A stretch of DNA of 64,000 bases from Diplosphaera chodatii (lineage: Eukaryota; Chlorophyta; Trebouxiophyceae; Prasiolales; Stichococcaceae): assembly GCA_032358165.1 (NCBI GenBank), contig JAALGY010000053.1, forward strand, positions 1,550,001 to 1,614,000, read 5' to 3'. The position numbers were made by a program, and so were the translations under genes. The notes under the pieces are model-generated. The model did not search any database. It saw only the letters and a program-made list of their open reading frames with translations, and was not told the DNA's origin. The first letter of the stretch is position 1, and every line of letters begins with the position of its first letter. Positions 23,163 to 35,910 of this stretch are shown piece after piece.

Positions 23163-24020
23163 ACGCTGTGTACGCGCCTGACTGCGGCTCGGACACCTTT
23201 TGCAGCAACCCTGGCAGCCGCTGGTGAGGGCCATCGCAAGGCGCTGCTGATGGGCATGCACCCTAAGTGAGTGTTGTTCGTGGTGCGGACGATGCGACTT
23301 TAGCTCGGCACTGCATCCCTGTATGTGAATATGCAGTGAGCAACCCTGGTGATGCTCATGCAGTGCAGCCAGTGCTTGTATGAAAGGCACATCTTGGTAC
23401 GACATGCAGTGCAGCCCTGCAGTGTTACTGCTTGGCTGCCTTTCTGGCATGGCGCCTCTGCATTGTTGTGCATGTCTGCACGCTGATGTTGCCCTTGCTG
23501 TATGTGCCGCAGTTCTGGTGCTTGGTGTGATCACGGCGGCGAGCTTGCCGCTGGTGCAGCATACCTGCACGCTTCAAATGCTGCGGGTTCAAGCCATGGA
23601 GGATGATGTGGCGTTTGTCATGAGCTACCTGTGATGGCACGTCCGGCTGCTAGGGACTGCTGCTCTGAGTGCAGGCGATGCGTAACAACAACGATGAACA
23701 TGGTACTTGCTGTACAGCATGCGCAGCATCGGGCAGATTGGCGGGAATACGGTAGGACCTATAGGGCACTAGCAGATGCAAAGGTGTGGTTGAGGTACAG
23801 ATGGTAGCGAGAGCATTTGGCGCTGAGCTCCTGAGGGTTTGACAGGTTGAGATGACAGGCTCATGGGCTGTGCTTTTTCACAGCATGCTGCACTGTTGCT
23901 TGTACCGCATTATGCCTTACCAAGCACCCTACACAACCAGCGCTCCGCTGCTCTGCTGATTGTAATTGCGCTGACAACAGATATAAGGGCATGGCCCCTG
24001 CGCAAGCGCGCCGTCATTTC

Positions 24021-24038
24021 GTTCTTCGGAATACCTGA

Positions 24039-24070
<32 letters not shown>

Positions 24071-24125
24071 GGCCCCTGCGCAAGGATTACACGCAAACCC
24101 AAGAAATCGTTCTAAGTGTATTTTT
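24021..24125 (+). ncRNA. U6: U6 snRNA-like gene, variant copy 2
   Basis: Same 105-nt length as copy 1. The 5' stem-loop differs by one base (GTTC-TTCG-GAAT, a G-U wobble). It is identical through the ACAGAGA box, AGC triad and GGCCCCTGCGCAAGGAT. It then differs: GGATTACACG instead of GGATGACACG in the internal stem-loop, and a diverged 3' part before a five-T run at 24121-24125. The core is perfect but the 3' half is not, so it may be a minor expressed variant or a recent pseudogene. TATAAG lies near 23983, about 38 bases upstream. Confidence 0.75.
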
Positions 24126-24945
24126 GGTGGGGGCATGTGTAGCATCCGCCGGCGGCTGGACTGCTGGGCTTGTCCGGCGCCCAGCCCCTGTGACACCGGC
24201 GGGCTGGGATCACAGGCTCCTGTGCTTCCACTGCCGGGCAAGTGCGTGGTACCGCCGCAGGAGATGCCCTGCAGCAGGCAGCGCACCCGCCCACATCCAG
24301 CTGTGCGATGCAGTTGGCGGATTCTAAAGCAGCAGCACAGCATGCACAGCACAGACGGCAGGGCACCAAGACGTACTCACTGGCACCGGCAGTCTGTTGC
24401 GCGGACACTCAGACAGATGGTGGCTTGGTGCGTGCCTGCTTGTTGCACTGGGTGATGTACATGCATGAGTAGACACTGGTATATCAAGTTATGAAGGCGG
24501 AAATATGATGCTTGGTGCGGCCATCATGTGCTGCCGTCTAGCTGCTTATGTAGATCAGATAAGCAGGAGAAGATGGCATACTGCACACCTCAGGTACTGC
24601 CAGGAGACGTGCCCAACAAGTTTGTTTACACCCCCCCTGCTACCAGCAACTTTCCTGACAAACGCACCACAGCGCTCCTCAGTGTGCTCTAGCACCCTGG
24701 GGCCAGTTCCTGCCCTGGAGGAGTGCAGTGGACTGTGCCCACGTGCCCACCGCCCCACACGCGCCCTACTTTTGCTGAAAGCTCTTCAATTACTTTGACT
24801 GAGCCAGCAAGACTCCTGATATTCCGCCGCTGGAACGTGCAGGTGTCAGTATGCTTGTGTGTCCAGCCTCGATCTAACAAGAATAATAGATGAGCGCCGG
24901 CCCGCTGCAGCAGCCGCAACGATGTGCGAGACAAGGGCCTTGCTT
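24126..24945. repeat. U6-downstream duplicated segment, copy 2
   Basis: Counterpart of 22170-22870. It carries an extra ~180 bases (about 24625-24800) absent from copy 1, placed inside an otherwise alignable stretch. The insert lacks terminal repeats or a target-site duplication that I can see, so its nature is unknown. Confidence 0.6.
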
Positions 24946-25314
24946 ATGAGGCCGTGATGCGATACCATGCAGGTGTCACAACCCGACCAGAACATGCATC
25001 TGCTGAACCCCCCGGCGAGCAGGGGTTTCTGGCAAAGGCGGACAGCGGGACTGAACTGTCATAACTGGACAGCGGGACAGGTTAGTCCCAGGCCTTCCTG
25101 CATCCCCGGTTCTGGCACCATGTTCAGTTCATCAATTGACGAACGCCACAGTTCCTCTTTGCACGACTGCCGCTGCGAGAACACCGCACAGTACACAACA
25201 GCTTGTGTCACTAAGGGCTGCTGTGGTGTCGCTGCACGTCTGAGCGTGGAAGCTTTTATGCTGAATGTTGACAGCTCGACCGGAAATGATCCGGTAGCCA
25301 TTTGCGTCTGAGAC
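24946..25314. other. Spacer upstream of membrane-protein gene
   Basis: Between the end of the duplicated segment and the ATG at 25315. It probably contains the promoter and 5' UTR. No repeat, RNA gene or supported exon was seen. Confidence 0.35.
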
Positions 25315-26284
25315 ATGTCACAGTCCAGCAAATCTGCCGTCATACAGACAGCAGCTCAGCGTAACAGGAAGAGCAAACCGAAAGCTGCAAAGGAGTGGGT
25401 ACCTGATCCCACATTGGCGTTGCTGTTGTACTTGGGCCATCTGCGCATGAGGCATCCAAGACACGCTGAAGTACTTACAAAACAGACGTTATGTTCCACG
25501 CAGGGCCCTCGAGTCCAATCAGACGTCTGTCGTCACAGCCGTCCTGGTCGCGGCCACCCTTGGCGCATTCTTGTTCTGGCGCAGCCGCAGGAATGGGTCT
25601 GGATCCGCGTCCGCGCGGCCAGGGGGCGGCAAGGTCAGTTGACCTGCCAGGTCAGCCCGAGACGGCTCCTCTGGCCTGGAACCATGCTGGCCTACACTCA
25701 CGCGCTGACTGCCGGAGTGTTTGACTCGAACATGCGGCATGACCTTAGCACCAAGTGCATTGTGCCAAGTCGATGCTGAACTGTGCTTGTACTTCACAGG
25801 CTGGCAGCCAGTCAGTCAAGTCCAGCACCAGCAGCTTGCCCAGGTGAGTTCCTAGCAAGTCAGCCAGTTTGGACTGCTGTACTGCAACAAACTGTAGTTT
25901 GCGCGCACACTCACAGAGTCATTGGAATTCCCATAGGAGCAAGGCGGCAGCGGGCAACAAGAAGAAGGACAAACTGCGGAAGCGAGAGGAGCGGGAGCGG
26001 CGAGCCGAGAAGCGAGAACAGTGAGCAGATCAGCGGCCCCTCACAATGTGCTGCGAGATGCAGATGCATATCTTGGTACCCCAATACCTCAGCAGCTATG
26101 CTGCTGCCTGAATATCACAGCTCAATGTGCAGCATCACAACTCAATCTGCAGCATCACCATTCGATGTGACAATGCAGGCAAGCCAACAAGCCCCAGGCT
26201 CAGCCACAGAATGAGCAGCGGGAGCCGGACCCAAACAACGACAAGCTGATATTGAACTACAATCACTACGTGCCAAATGTCTAG
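25315..26284 (+). CDS. Small single-pass membrane protein with basic coil
   Basis: Not recognised. Proposed exons are 25315-25398, 25514 or 25523-25633, 25800-25843, 25937-26020 and 26179-26284. The later junctions agree in phase. The exon 1/2 junction does not if the nearest CAG at 25503 is used; acceptors at 25513 or 25522 restore it and give about 142-145 residues. Features: a short basic N-terminus, one membrane span (VVTAVLVAATLGAFLFW) followed by RSRR, a Gly/Ser linker, and a highly charged stretch (KKKDKLRKREERERRAEKRE) likely to be helical. The Gln/Pro-rich tail ends NDKLILNYNHYVPNV. Positive charges after the span suggest a cytosolic C-terminus. The Lys/Arg coil could bind RNA or membrane, which is speculation. 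Confidence 0.5.
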
Positions 26285-26738
26285 ATGGAGCGGCAAGATC
26301 CAGAGTTGCATCCGAGGCAGCAAGCATTGTGTCAGTCAGATATTTAGTCACTTCGGGGCGATGTACATGATGGAGAGGACTGAGAGGAGTTGAAGGCAGT
26401 GTACATGCTTGAGCATGTGTAACAGAGTACCGGCGGGTGAGTTGTGACAATTGTAATGCATGATTCTCGTCATTTCGCAGCATGTCAACGTATATACGTA
26501 TATGCTGGAGCACGGTGCAATGAAACAAGGTATTCCACACCAGCAAAGAGCGCTGCGTCTACCTCAGTCAGACAGGCGAGTTGGTAGCAAAGTACATTGC
26601 CACATCCAGCGACGTGGACATGCAGTGGGGTTCACATTAACAGGGCATCAGAGTCTCGATGGAGGGCTGCACACGAGGAGCTGACTGTGCTGTGGCGCGG
26701 GTGCTGGTACAGCAGGGTGCACCAGCGGCCGGCGGGGT
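26285..26738. other. Convergent spacer, nothing recognised
   Basis: Separates the stop of the membrane-protein gene from the stop of the ABCD transporter on the other strand. It should hold the 3' UTRs. Short open frames here show no family features. Confidence 0.4.
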
Positions 26739-29700
26739 TCACGGCTGTGCGAGGCGCCGCAGCGTCCAGCCGCCCTCGCCGTCCGTCAGCCTCAGCTCGT
26801 GCGCATGGAAGCGCACCTGTGCACAGTGCACACCCTCAGCTCCAGCCACCAGCAACATACCCTAGCACCTGAAGTGTCACCTTGCATGGCGGGCACTCCT
26901 CGGCCTGCTGTGCAGACACCACATGCAAGCATGATGGGATGAGGCCTGCAGAAGTCCAGCTGCACGACTGCACGGGGCCCGATCATGCACCCTCGAAACC
27001 CTGGTGCCCAAAACTGGGCAGGGCAACACGGCACAGCAGCGCGCGGCTCACGAGCGCGGTGCGCTGGGTGATGGTAATGAGGGTGGTGCCCAGGCGCGCG
27101 GCGTGCTCGAACAGCGCCTCCTCCACGTCCACGCTGGTGGCGTTGGTGCACTCGTCCAGCACCCCGTACCGCGGCGTGTGGAAGAACAGCCGCGCCATGC
27201 CCATGCGCTGCTGCTCGCCTGCGCGCCGCCGGCACGGACATCATGACAGGCTCACAGACTGCACGGCAGGCATGGCGCGCGGCACACCGCCCGCACGCCC
27301 CTCCCTTGCCCCCTGTGCAGCTGTCTGATGCCAGCAGCTCAGGCAACGTCACAGGCTGTTGCTTGGGTGCTGCAGCTGCGGGAACACCAGCACGACAGAA
27401 GGGCAAGGGGCGCAGCGCACCCAGGGACATGGTGTCGCCCCAGGAGGCGACGGCGCCCCACCCGCCCTCCCGCTCGATCAGCGCCTCCAGCTTGACCACC
27501 CGCATCAGGCCGTCCAGCCGCGCGTCCAGCCGCGCCACCGCCTCCGCCTGCAGCGCCACCGCACCCCACAGTGAGCAGTCTGCAGCTGGCATCTGCCTGT
27601 GGTGGCACCCACGGTGCGGAACATCTCGTATTGCTGGCTGCAAGCGGCATGATGCCCGAGGCTCTGGATTTGGTCCGTCCAGCCCACCGGGGACCAGGTT
27701 CGGTTCGTTGGATTGTCCGTCACCTGTGTCTCGCCATCGGCGGGCGTAGCTGCCTGTTGCACGGACAGGGGGTAGATGACCTGGTCCCGCAGCGTGCCGA
27801 TTGTCGTGTACGGTTTCTGGGGCACGTAGAAGATGTCCTGCAGCACAGCGGGGTGGCAATCTTGAACCGCAATCATGTTGTACCAGCTCGTCCTGTTTGT
27901 GCAACAGCATGTAAGACAGCTGCCTGTCAGGCAAACGTGCGGCTTGATACACGGCTCCACCTGCCGGCTGGGCGTGACGCCATCGGCGCAGGGCAGCGCC
28001 AGGCGGCCCGAGGGCAGCGGCCACAGCCCGCCCAGGATGCGCAGCAGGCTTGACTTGCCTGCGGCACACCGGCAGTAGCAGGGTCAGCGCGGCAATATCA
28101 CAGCATAGCTCGAGGCATGCTGCTGTCTGTTTTCTGAAACACAGGTGTGAGTGCGACGGTGCGCACCAGCGTGTGCGCTCAGGGTGGCACAGGCTCCCTC
28201 AGCGATGTGCCTGTGCAGGGTTTAGGGTGCAATGGCAGCACGCACCCGAGCCGTTGGGGCCGGTGACCAGGAGGCCCTCGTCGAAGGGCACCGCCGCGGT
28301 GAGCCGCCGCGCCAGCACCTTGCCCCGGGGCGTCGCCACGTCCACCTCCTCGATCTGCACGCCGCCGCCTGCGCAGCAGAGCCACAACCCCGTCAACAGC
28401 TGCAGCCTTCCGCTGGATCCTGCTCACTGGATGGCACTGTGGCAGCCATATGACCATGTGGATAGCACCACATCTTTTCGATTCTGAGCAGTGAGCATGG
28501 TCAACAGGCACAGGCGTCACCTGCGGAGCCGTTGGTCAGCATGGCATCGGCGCGCGCCCTGGCGGCGGCGGCCTGCATGCGGTCCGCCGCCGCGAGCGTG
28601 TCTAGCAGGCCGGCCACGCGCGACACGCCTCCGTCCAGCTCCACGAAGCGCTTCTGCAGTGCCACGAGGGGCATTCCAGGGTGTCAACCGGCCGGCATCT
28701 GCAGTTCATTGGGGAGCAGCGGGCCCGCTGGGCGCTGCATCAAAGGCAGATGCAGGTGTGCCACCCGGCTTTGGCGTCTCCGTGTGGGCCTGCAGAACAG
28801 CTGAGGTTGATGTGCACCTGCATGCTGAGCAGCTCGCCGAAGGCGCCGAAGCAGTTGGTGACCACCGAGGCCAGGTACCGCATGTCGTGCACCAGCTTGC
28901 CCTGGACTGCTGTGTCGCTGAAGTCACCTGCGCACCACACAAATGCCTGATGCAGCCCACCGATGACAGTGCAAGGCATATCACTCCTGCTCAAATCTGT
29001 GTCATGGCTGCAGAGGCCTGTTGGCAGAGCACTTTGGGTGTACATCTGCACTGGTTGCAAGGTTATTCTCATACGATGTCGGGCACAACAAACCCCGCGT
29101 ATGACAGCAAACATGGACTAGCTGCACGCCTGTACCTCAACAAATATATAGAGGAGACTGCTTTCCATGCACTGGATCAGGCCTGCAGCAGCGTCAGCAT
29201 CTTCCAGGCTGACATGCGCACGCACCTGTCTGCGCGAGGCTGTACATGAGGGTGAGGAGCCAGGTCACGTTGTTGGGCAGCTGCTTGGTGAAGAAGTCGT
29301 CTGCCACCGCGTACGGCCACCGCACCGACGATGTGTGCTCCAGATGGCCCTGCACAAGAGAAGCGCACAATCGTGGGGACCCTCACTCTTGCCTGGTCCA
29401 TTAATTGCAGACATGATGCGTGATATTGTACTGACATGCGACAGTGTGCAGGCCCTGTGACTCGACATCTGCACCGCCTACAAGGTGCTGCTTCCAGGAC
29501 AGCATGCATCCTGCCGCACATCACATCTGCACACGCTTTCAGCAGCATCTGGGACGCTTCCAGCCCAGCTTCATATGATACCATCGTGTATCAGCTGAGT
29601 ACTGCCGCATTCAGCTTGACGCTGCATTTCTCTGGTGACAGCTAGTGCATGCCTGCAGCTCCATGAAGGCGGCGTCGACGGCGGCGCCCTCCCGCGCGCC

Positions 29701-32700
29701 GCCGCCAAAGAACGCGACGCTCTCGGCGTGGCCCCGCAGCCGGGTGTGCAGCCGCCGGAAGGCGCCCTCCAGCCAGTACTGCCGCTCGGCCAGCGCCCCG
29801 AAGTCCGGCGTCACCGCCCTGCAGCGGTGTTACAGTCATGTTCGGTGCACCCAGACCTGTCAATTCAGCAGGGCTGCTGCTGTAGCTGGAAGATACGCAG
29901 GTGCGAAGAAAGCGCCATGGAAATTAGACAGAGCAGGGCGTACTGAGCAGGGCAGACCCCGCACCGCAGGCAGCCGAAGCCCAGGGCGGCGTACAGGTAC
30001 AGGATGGCGGAGCCGCGGCGCCCCGTCAGCGCCCACAGCTGGCTGGAGAACCAGGCCAGGTCCAGCACCGGCTTCACCAGGCTGGGCACCAGCTCCGCCA
30101 CGTCGCCCGCCAGCCGCTCCACGTCGCGCGTGACGCGCTGGTCCACGTCCTGCGGGGTGGGCGTTGGCAGGTCTGGACATGTCCAGCCCGATGTGCTGAG
30201 TACATGCACATGCATGATATTGCTGCACTGATAAGGCTGAGAACCGGCTGTCCACCTGTGCGGGTTGAATATGAACGCATGTCTGGGGTACGTTTGCTGC
30301 AGGCAGTGGCTCCTGCTCAGCACAAGCAGGTTGGGCCATCCGGCAAAGCTGGATAGACATGCAGCTCGCCTGCATGCCAGCCAGCTGGGAGGCGGCATAG
30401 AAGGTGGAGCCGGACAGGTAGCGGCGGTGCGCCGCGGATGTCAGCCGCCGCCGCCACGACGCCGCCAGCTCGTCCGTCACATAGCGCAGCAGCGGCGCCA
30501 GCAGTGCGCTCGCAGCACTCTGCGAACGAGTCGACAAGCTCTCGAATTGTCATCACTCGCAATCATGTTTCAGCATACGCATGATGCAGATAACGGAGTC
30601 AGCTGTTATTGGGCAGTACAGAGACCTCCCTGAAGACCTCAAAAGTCTGACAATATGATGTAATTGCCAGCACGACGCGGCGGGCACCTGCACGACGGAG
30701 CGGCCGATGAGGCGCACGAAGGCGGCGCGGTCCTGCCGCAGCACATGCTCCACGCTGGCGCCGTTCAGGCTCGCGATGCGGTCCTGCAGCAGGGCAGCGC
30801 ACACATGACCTGGGGCTTGCATGAACTGTTGTGCTCTAAGCAACCTGGCAACCTGTTCGGGGGTGCGGGATTGCAGGGTGTGGTGGCAAGCATTGCCTGC
30901 TTGGCAGCGGCATGAGCCGAGCCGGCACCTGGAGCAGCGTCCGCGCCAGGACCACGCCGCCGATGATGCCCAGCCGCACCTTCGCCCCCTCGCCGCCCAG
31001 CAGCAGCGCGCCCACTGCCTGCGGGGCGTGCACAGCATGTATCATCAGCACCTGCTGTGGGACGAGGCGCTGGATAGGGCCTGCACCAACCTGAAATCAA
31101 TCTTTGGAGTTCGATCAAGTTGGGCAAGTTATGTGCAGTGAGCCTGCTTCCAGGTCAGGTGCATGCGGCACCCACCTGCCAGCGCTGGATGGAGGAGCGC
31201 AGGGGGAGCTGGGGGCGGGTGTCGGGCACCGTGTCCGGCTCCCCCCGCAGCCGCGGCGGCGCCTGCGCGATGATGTCCTGCGGGCCGCCGCGCGAGGGCG
31301 ACGCCGTCACGCTGCCTGCCCCATCATCACTGCCGCTGCCATTGCCACCGTCTCCTGTGCCTGCAAGCAGCAGCGTGCTTCAGAACAGTCGGGACAAGTT
31401 GCAGGGTTGGGTTTTCAGGATCATGCATGCATTGCTGCTCGAGGAATCACCTTCAACAAGCGCACCAGTCTGGGAGGCGCTGCTGCGGCGGGCGCGCTGG
31501 CCGCGGTGGATCTCCCACCCGCCGCGGCCGTCCAGCGACAGCACCAGGTCGTGGAACGCCATCAGTGCCGGCCGGTGGCTGATCGTGATGCAGGTGCACC
31601 CCAGCGCCTGCATCGGCATGTGTCGAGGAAAACTGACCAGGAGGCCAGACTTGCCAGCATGCCTCAGGACATTTGCCGGACAGTGCATGGCTGCTCTGCC
31701 TCCCGATAGCACAGCCCTCCCGACAAATGGGCCCAGCTCGACTGCCATCTGCAAGTGAGTCAGGCATGCAACACGCATGACCAGAGCAAGGCACCTTGAC
31801 TCGCTCGCAGAAGCGCTGCTCCATGTCGATGGTCACGCCGCTGGTGCACTCGTCCAGGATGGCGTACCGGGGCTTGTGGTAGAACAGCCGCGCCATGCCC
31901 AGCCGCTGCTGCTCGCCTGCCAACATCACAGCACGAGTCAAGCACAGCCACATCACATTTTTCGTTGTGGACCATCCTTTGCTGCGAGTGCACGGCACGA
32001 CGCCCTGTGGCAGCCGGACCACGCCTGATGCTGCAGGATGCAGTGGCATGCAAAATACTACAGGATGTTGGAGGCGGCTTCAAGGGGGAGGGCTGCGCAC
32101 CTAACGACAGGGTGTCGTGCCAGTTGACGGCGGCGTGCATGCCCACCCGGTCCAGCAGGTACTCCAGGTCCACCGCCGCCAGCAGCTCCCGCAGCACCCC
32201 CTCCTCCAGTATGTCCTTCGTCCCCTCTGCAGGTCACACGCTTCAAACATGTGGCCGCCGGATCGCGTGTTCCTGAGAAAGTGCACGGTTGACATGATAA
32301 CAGGGCTTGCACAGAGCTATGAGACACCGGAGCTTCGCGAGCAGCAGGAGGCATCGCAGGGGGCGCACCCGCCACGGGCCGCGGGTAGATGAGCTGCTCC
32401 TGCAGCGTGCCGACGGTGACGTAGGGGCGCTGCGGGACGTAGAAGATGTCATGGGACAGGCCGTCCTCGCCGCTGCCGCCCGGCTTGCGGATGGTGCCCG
32501 CCGACAGCGGCCACAGCCCGCCCAGCACCCGGAACAGGCTCGACTTGCCTGCGTGTTGCGAGGGCAGGGGGTAAGTCGTCTGCATACAGCAAAGCTGAGC
32601 ATGCAGCGGCAAAGAGCGAGTGGTCTAGATGGGCTGAGGCATGGCACTGGCCACAGAAAGCCTGCACACATCTGAGCCAGTGGGAGTGCCGCAGCACGTC

Positions 32701-35307
32701 AGCGCCGCAGGCACAGCATGAGCGCTCTGCACGGCTTCCAGCAGATGCATGGCATGTTAGGATCCAGTAGTGCTGAAGATGAACTACCTGAGCCATTGGG
32801 CCCAGTGACTAGGAGGTTGGTGCCTCGTGGCACGCGCAGCGTCAGGTCCTTGACCAGCGTCGCGTTGGCGGGCGTTACCACCTTCACGCCCTCGAACGCG
32901 ATCTCACCGTCCGACGCCACGATGTTCTCGTGCCCGTCCGTGTCTGCACATCAATGTTGATGGGTAGAACGACACGCAAGATATTCATGTGAAGACATAA
33001 AGGCCCACTTCCAGCAAGCCGCACACAGCACAGGTGTGCCTGACTTCTGTCGAATGCAGGAGGCACCAGCACTCACGGGAGGTGTCGAGGGCGATCTGCT
33101 TAGCAGCCTGTTCCGCCTCCACGATGCGGTCAGCGTACCCCGACAGCCGCCCAAACTTCTTGCTGGACGACGCAAGCAGGCCCAGCGCACTGCACGGACC
33201 ATGATGCACATTGCACCTTTCAAGAAGACATCCTCACATGAGTAGAACTAACCCACAGCATGGGACTGATCTGTCGTGTATTTGCATTATATCAATCCTG
33301 CAGTGTGCTCGTCCGGCTGCACCTGAACAGGCTGATGATGACGGAGGTGTGGTAGCGCATGTCGGACAGCATGGCGGCGCGGCCCCGCACGCTGTCCTCC
33401 GGCCGCAGGTGGCCCCCGAAGAAGGGCCCGATGATCAGCACCACCGCCCACGTGCTGGCCAGGTACTTGAGGAAGAAGTCCTGTACATTGTGAAGATGTT
33501 TGACAATGCGCAGGTGGCAACCAGCAGGAGTTTGCACCAAGATCGTCGCAATAAGAGGTATAGCAACACTGACTTCTGTTTCCTTGGAGCAGCACCATAG
33601 CACCAGCCTCCTCTGCAGTGCATCAGCGACAGCTCAGTGCACCTGCACAACGCTGTGGCGCAGCTGGGTGCGCAGCACACGCAGCCGGTGGCGCATCAGC
33701 TTCGAGAAGCGGTCCAGCACGCCGACGCCTTCCTTTGCGATGCCGCCATAAAAGGCCACCGGCTCCGCATTCTCCCGCAGCCGCGCGTGCACCTGCCGGT
33801 AGTCGCCTGTGACACAGCGGCTGCTGTCCATCAGAATCAACGCACAGTGCAGGGGCAACAATGAAGCTTATGGTTGACAAGCCTGATGCCCAGACAAAGT
33901 TAGAAGGATCACAGGCGGCACCCCTTTCTCAGAGGAGTTCGGAGGCGAACTCACCCTCAAGTTCCTGCTCCTTCTTGGCGAGGCTGCCGAAGCTGGGGGC
34001 AAAGACGCTGGTGGCAATGCCCGCGCCCAGCACATACGCGATGATGCCCGCGGTGTACTTGTCTGTCTTCGTGTACGACCGCAACTGCCAGGCGTAGAAC
34101 ACCGCGTCAATGGAGCAGGTCACCCACTCCCGCACCAGCTCAGCCAGGCTGCCGCTCAGCTTCGGGATGTCTGCGCACAGTCATTGAAAGTTTGATTGAT
34201 GAAGGCACAAGGCAGTGTAGAGGCAGTCGATGTTCCACTGCACCTGTTGTGATGCAAGTAGGCACCATGTGAAGAAGAAAGAGGGTCCATAAAGAACCAC
34301 CAGTAAGCAAATATTCAGACATGTGCCAGGGAATGCCAGCTCACCCTCGCAGATGCGTTGCTCAGGGTTAGTGATGCGGTGATCCACGTACGGGAGCTTA
34401 TAGTACGTCTGCAGACCAAGCACATTCATTGAGGTTGGAATGGTCAGCATTCTACCGGGAATAGCATGCAGCAGGTCCGCACATTCGCAGGAAACACCGC
34501 ACCATGTTCTGGAAGTAGTGACTGTGAATACGGCCGGTAAGGTGCTGCTGCCATTGCAAGTCCATGAGCTTGAGACACCGTTTTGACGTGGCCTCAATGC
34601 CCGATGCCGCCAGGCACAGCAGCACATTCTCTCCAATATTTCGCAGAAATAGAGGGATATTCTTCACAAATGCTGTCTTGAAGAGGTGACCCTACATAAC
34701 AGCCAGCGTAGTCAGGCTCGCACTGACTTTCTTGAACCTCCGTGACACATGAGAGCGAGGATATGCTGCTATCACGACGTTCTGAACCACTGAACTTCTA
34801 CGGTAAGCGTTGCACCTGCAGCCGTGCAAGGCGGTTGGACAGCGCTGTGCGCGCCAAGGCCAGGCCCACAAGCGCCAAGATCTTGGGGCCGGCGATGCTG
34901 AGCAGCAGCTTGAGCAGCTGCTGCAGCGCCACGCCCCGGGGCGGCTTCTTGCGGCTGACGAGCGCCTTGCTGGCATCTGCGTCGGCGCTGTTTCCATTGC
35001 CGCCCTTGGCATCTTGCCTACAAACACTTGTAGACGGATTGAGGCTCGTGTCTTTAAGCTTGACATTGCGTTGTCTGAGGCAGTTTCGTGGGTGGCACTT
35101 AACAAGACAGGATGCCGTGGCGGACCTGAGGGCAGCACGCAGCTTCTTGCGGCGATCAGCGGCCTGCTGCTGCACGTTCCTGATGTACAGGTAGCCACTC
35201 CCACCAGCGAGTAGCGCAACCGCCAATGCGCTCTGGTTACGACGTGTTACAATCGAGCTGGCAAGTTGCTCGATGCGCCGTTTCTGGCGCGGCCCAGCGG
35301 ACGACAT
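26739..35307 (-). CDS. Peroxisomal ABC transporter, full-length ABCD (COMATOSE/PXA1 type)
   Basis: Twenty-eight exons from ATG 35307 to TGA 26739 join in phase into 1,324 residues, the size of plant CTS. Two half-transporters are fused. Half 1: membrane domain with the NPEQRIC loop, Walker A GPNGSGKSS (~res 477-485), signature LSLGEQQ (~582), Walker B YAILDEC (~604), H-loop ISHRPAL. Half 2: DVDQRVTRD loop, LLTGRRG-like segment, Walker A (~1125-1133), signature (~1243), Walker B YGVLDEC. The second H-loop reads ITQRTAL, with Gln (codon 27066-27064) for His. In plants this protein imports fatty acyl-CoAs and jasmonate or auxin precursors into peroxisomes for beta-oxidation. Introns after 30370 and 29653 have GC donors. 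It is divergent from the CAF-1 gene. Confidence 0.92.
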
Positions 35308-35910
35308 CCCTGATGACAGTTCCAGCTGGCTAAGTCATGGTGCTTCTACCAAGTGGTGATACTGCTTGCGCCTTTGCGCTGGCTGCTGACTCGCCACGAG
35401 ATGATGCCTAAGGTTGTCATCTGGGTGTCATGCACTGCCTCGACACCATGCACGCAAATTCGGCCCAGTTCAGATGAAAGGCGGCACGAGTCGTGCCCAT
35501 ATCCGGAGAGAGCAGCAGGATCAGTCGACAGAGACTGGCGCACGAATGCGCTTGCGTCCTGCGATCATAAGTACGTCAGACACTTGCCTGGCCTTGTGTT
35601 CACCAGCCCTGAAGCGGCACGTGCATGATCGTGCGCGGCAGCAAGAAGCAGCAACACCGTTTGAACCCAGTTTTCACAGCTGCTCCATGCTAGAGCGTGT
35701 GTCTAGGAGCCGTGATCAGTCATCAGAGCACGCGCTGATCCCGATCCAGCACCGCTGCTCGAGCTCCGCAGGGCGCTGCTCAGTTGCGGCGATTTAAATT
35801 GCATCCCGAGCATGTTTCGGCTTGATCACTCTATGTGATTGCTGCCATCAGCTGCAATCCGTCTTCACATACGATGCAACGCAACTGAAGACGTGAAACA
35901 TCGCACAACC
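35308..35910. promoter_or_regulatory. Divergent spacer between ABCD and CAF-1 genes
   Basis: 603 bases between two divergent start codons, likely carrying both promoters. A TTTAAAT motif lies near 35793, about 117 bases before the CAF-1 start. No gene or repeat was seen. Confidence 0.4.

Noticed and set aside
22962..23570. 202-codon minus-strand open frame
   Set aside because: No domain, no paralog, biased composition only, and it overlaps the better plus-strand candidate at 22926-23162.
26792..28069. 425-codon minus-strand open frame
   Set aside because: It runs through several introns of the ABCD gene and mostly in the wrong frame; the spliced model explains the same bases with conserved motifs.
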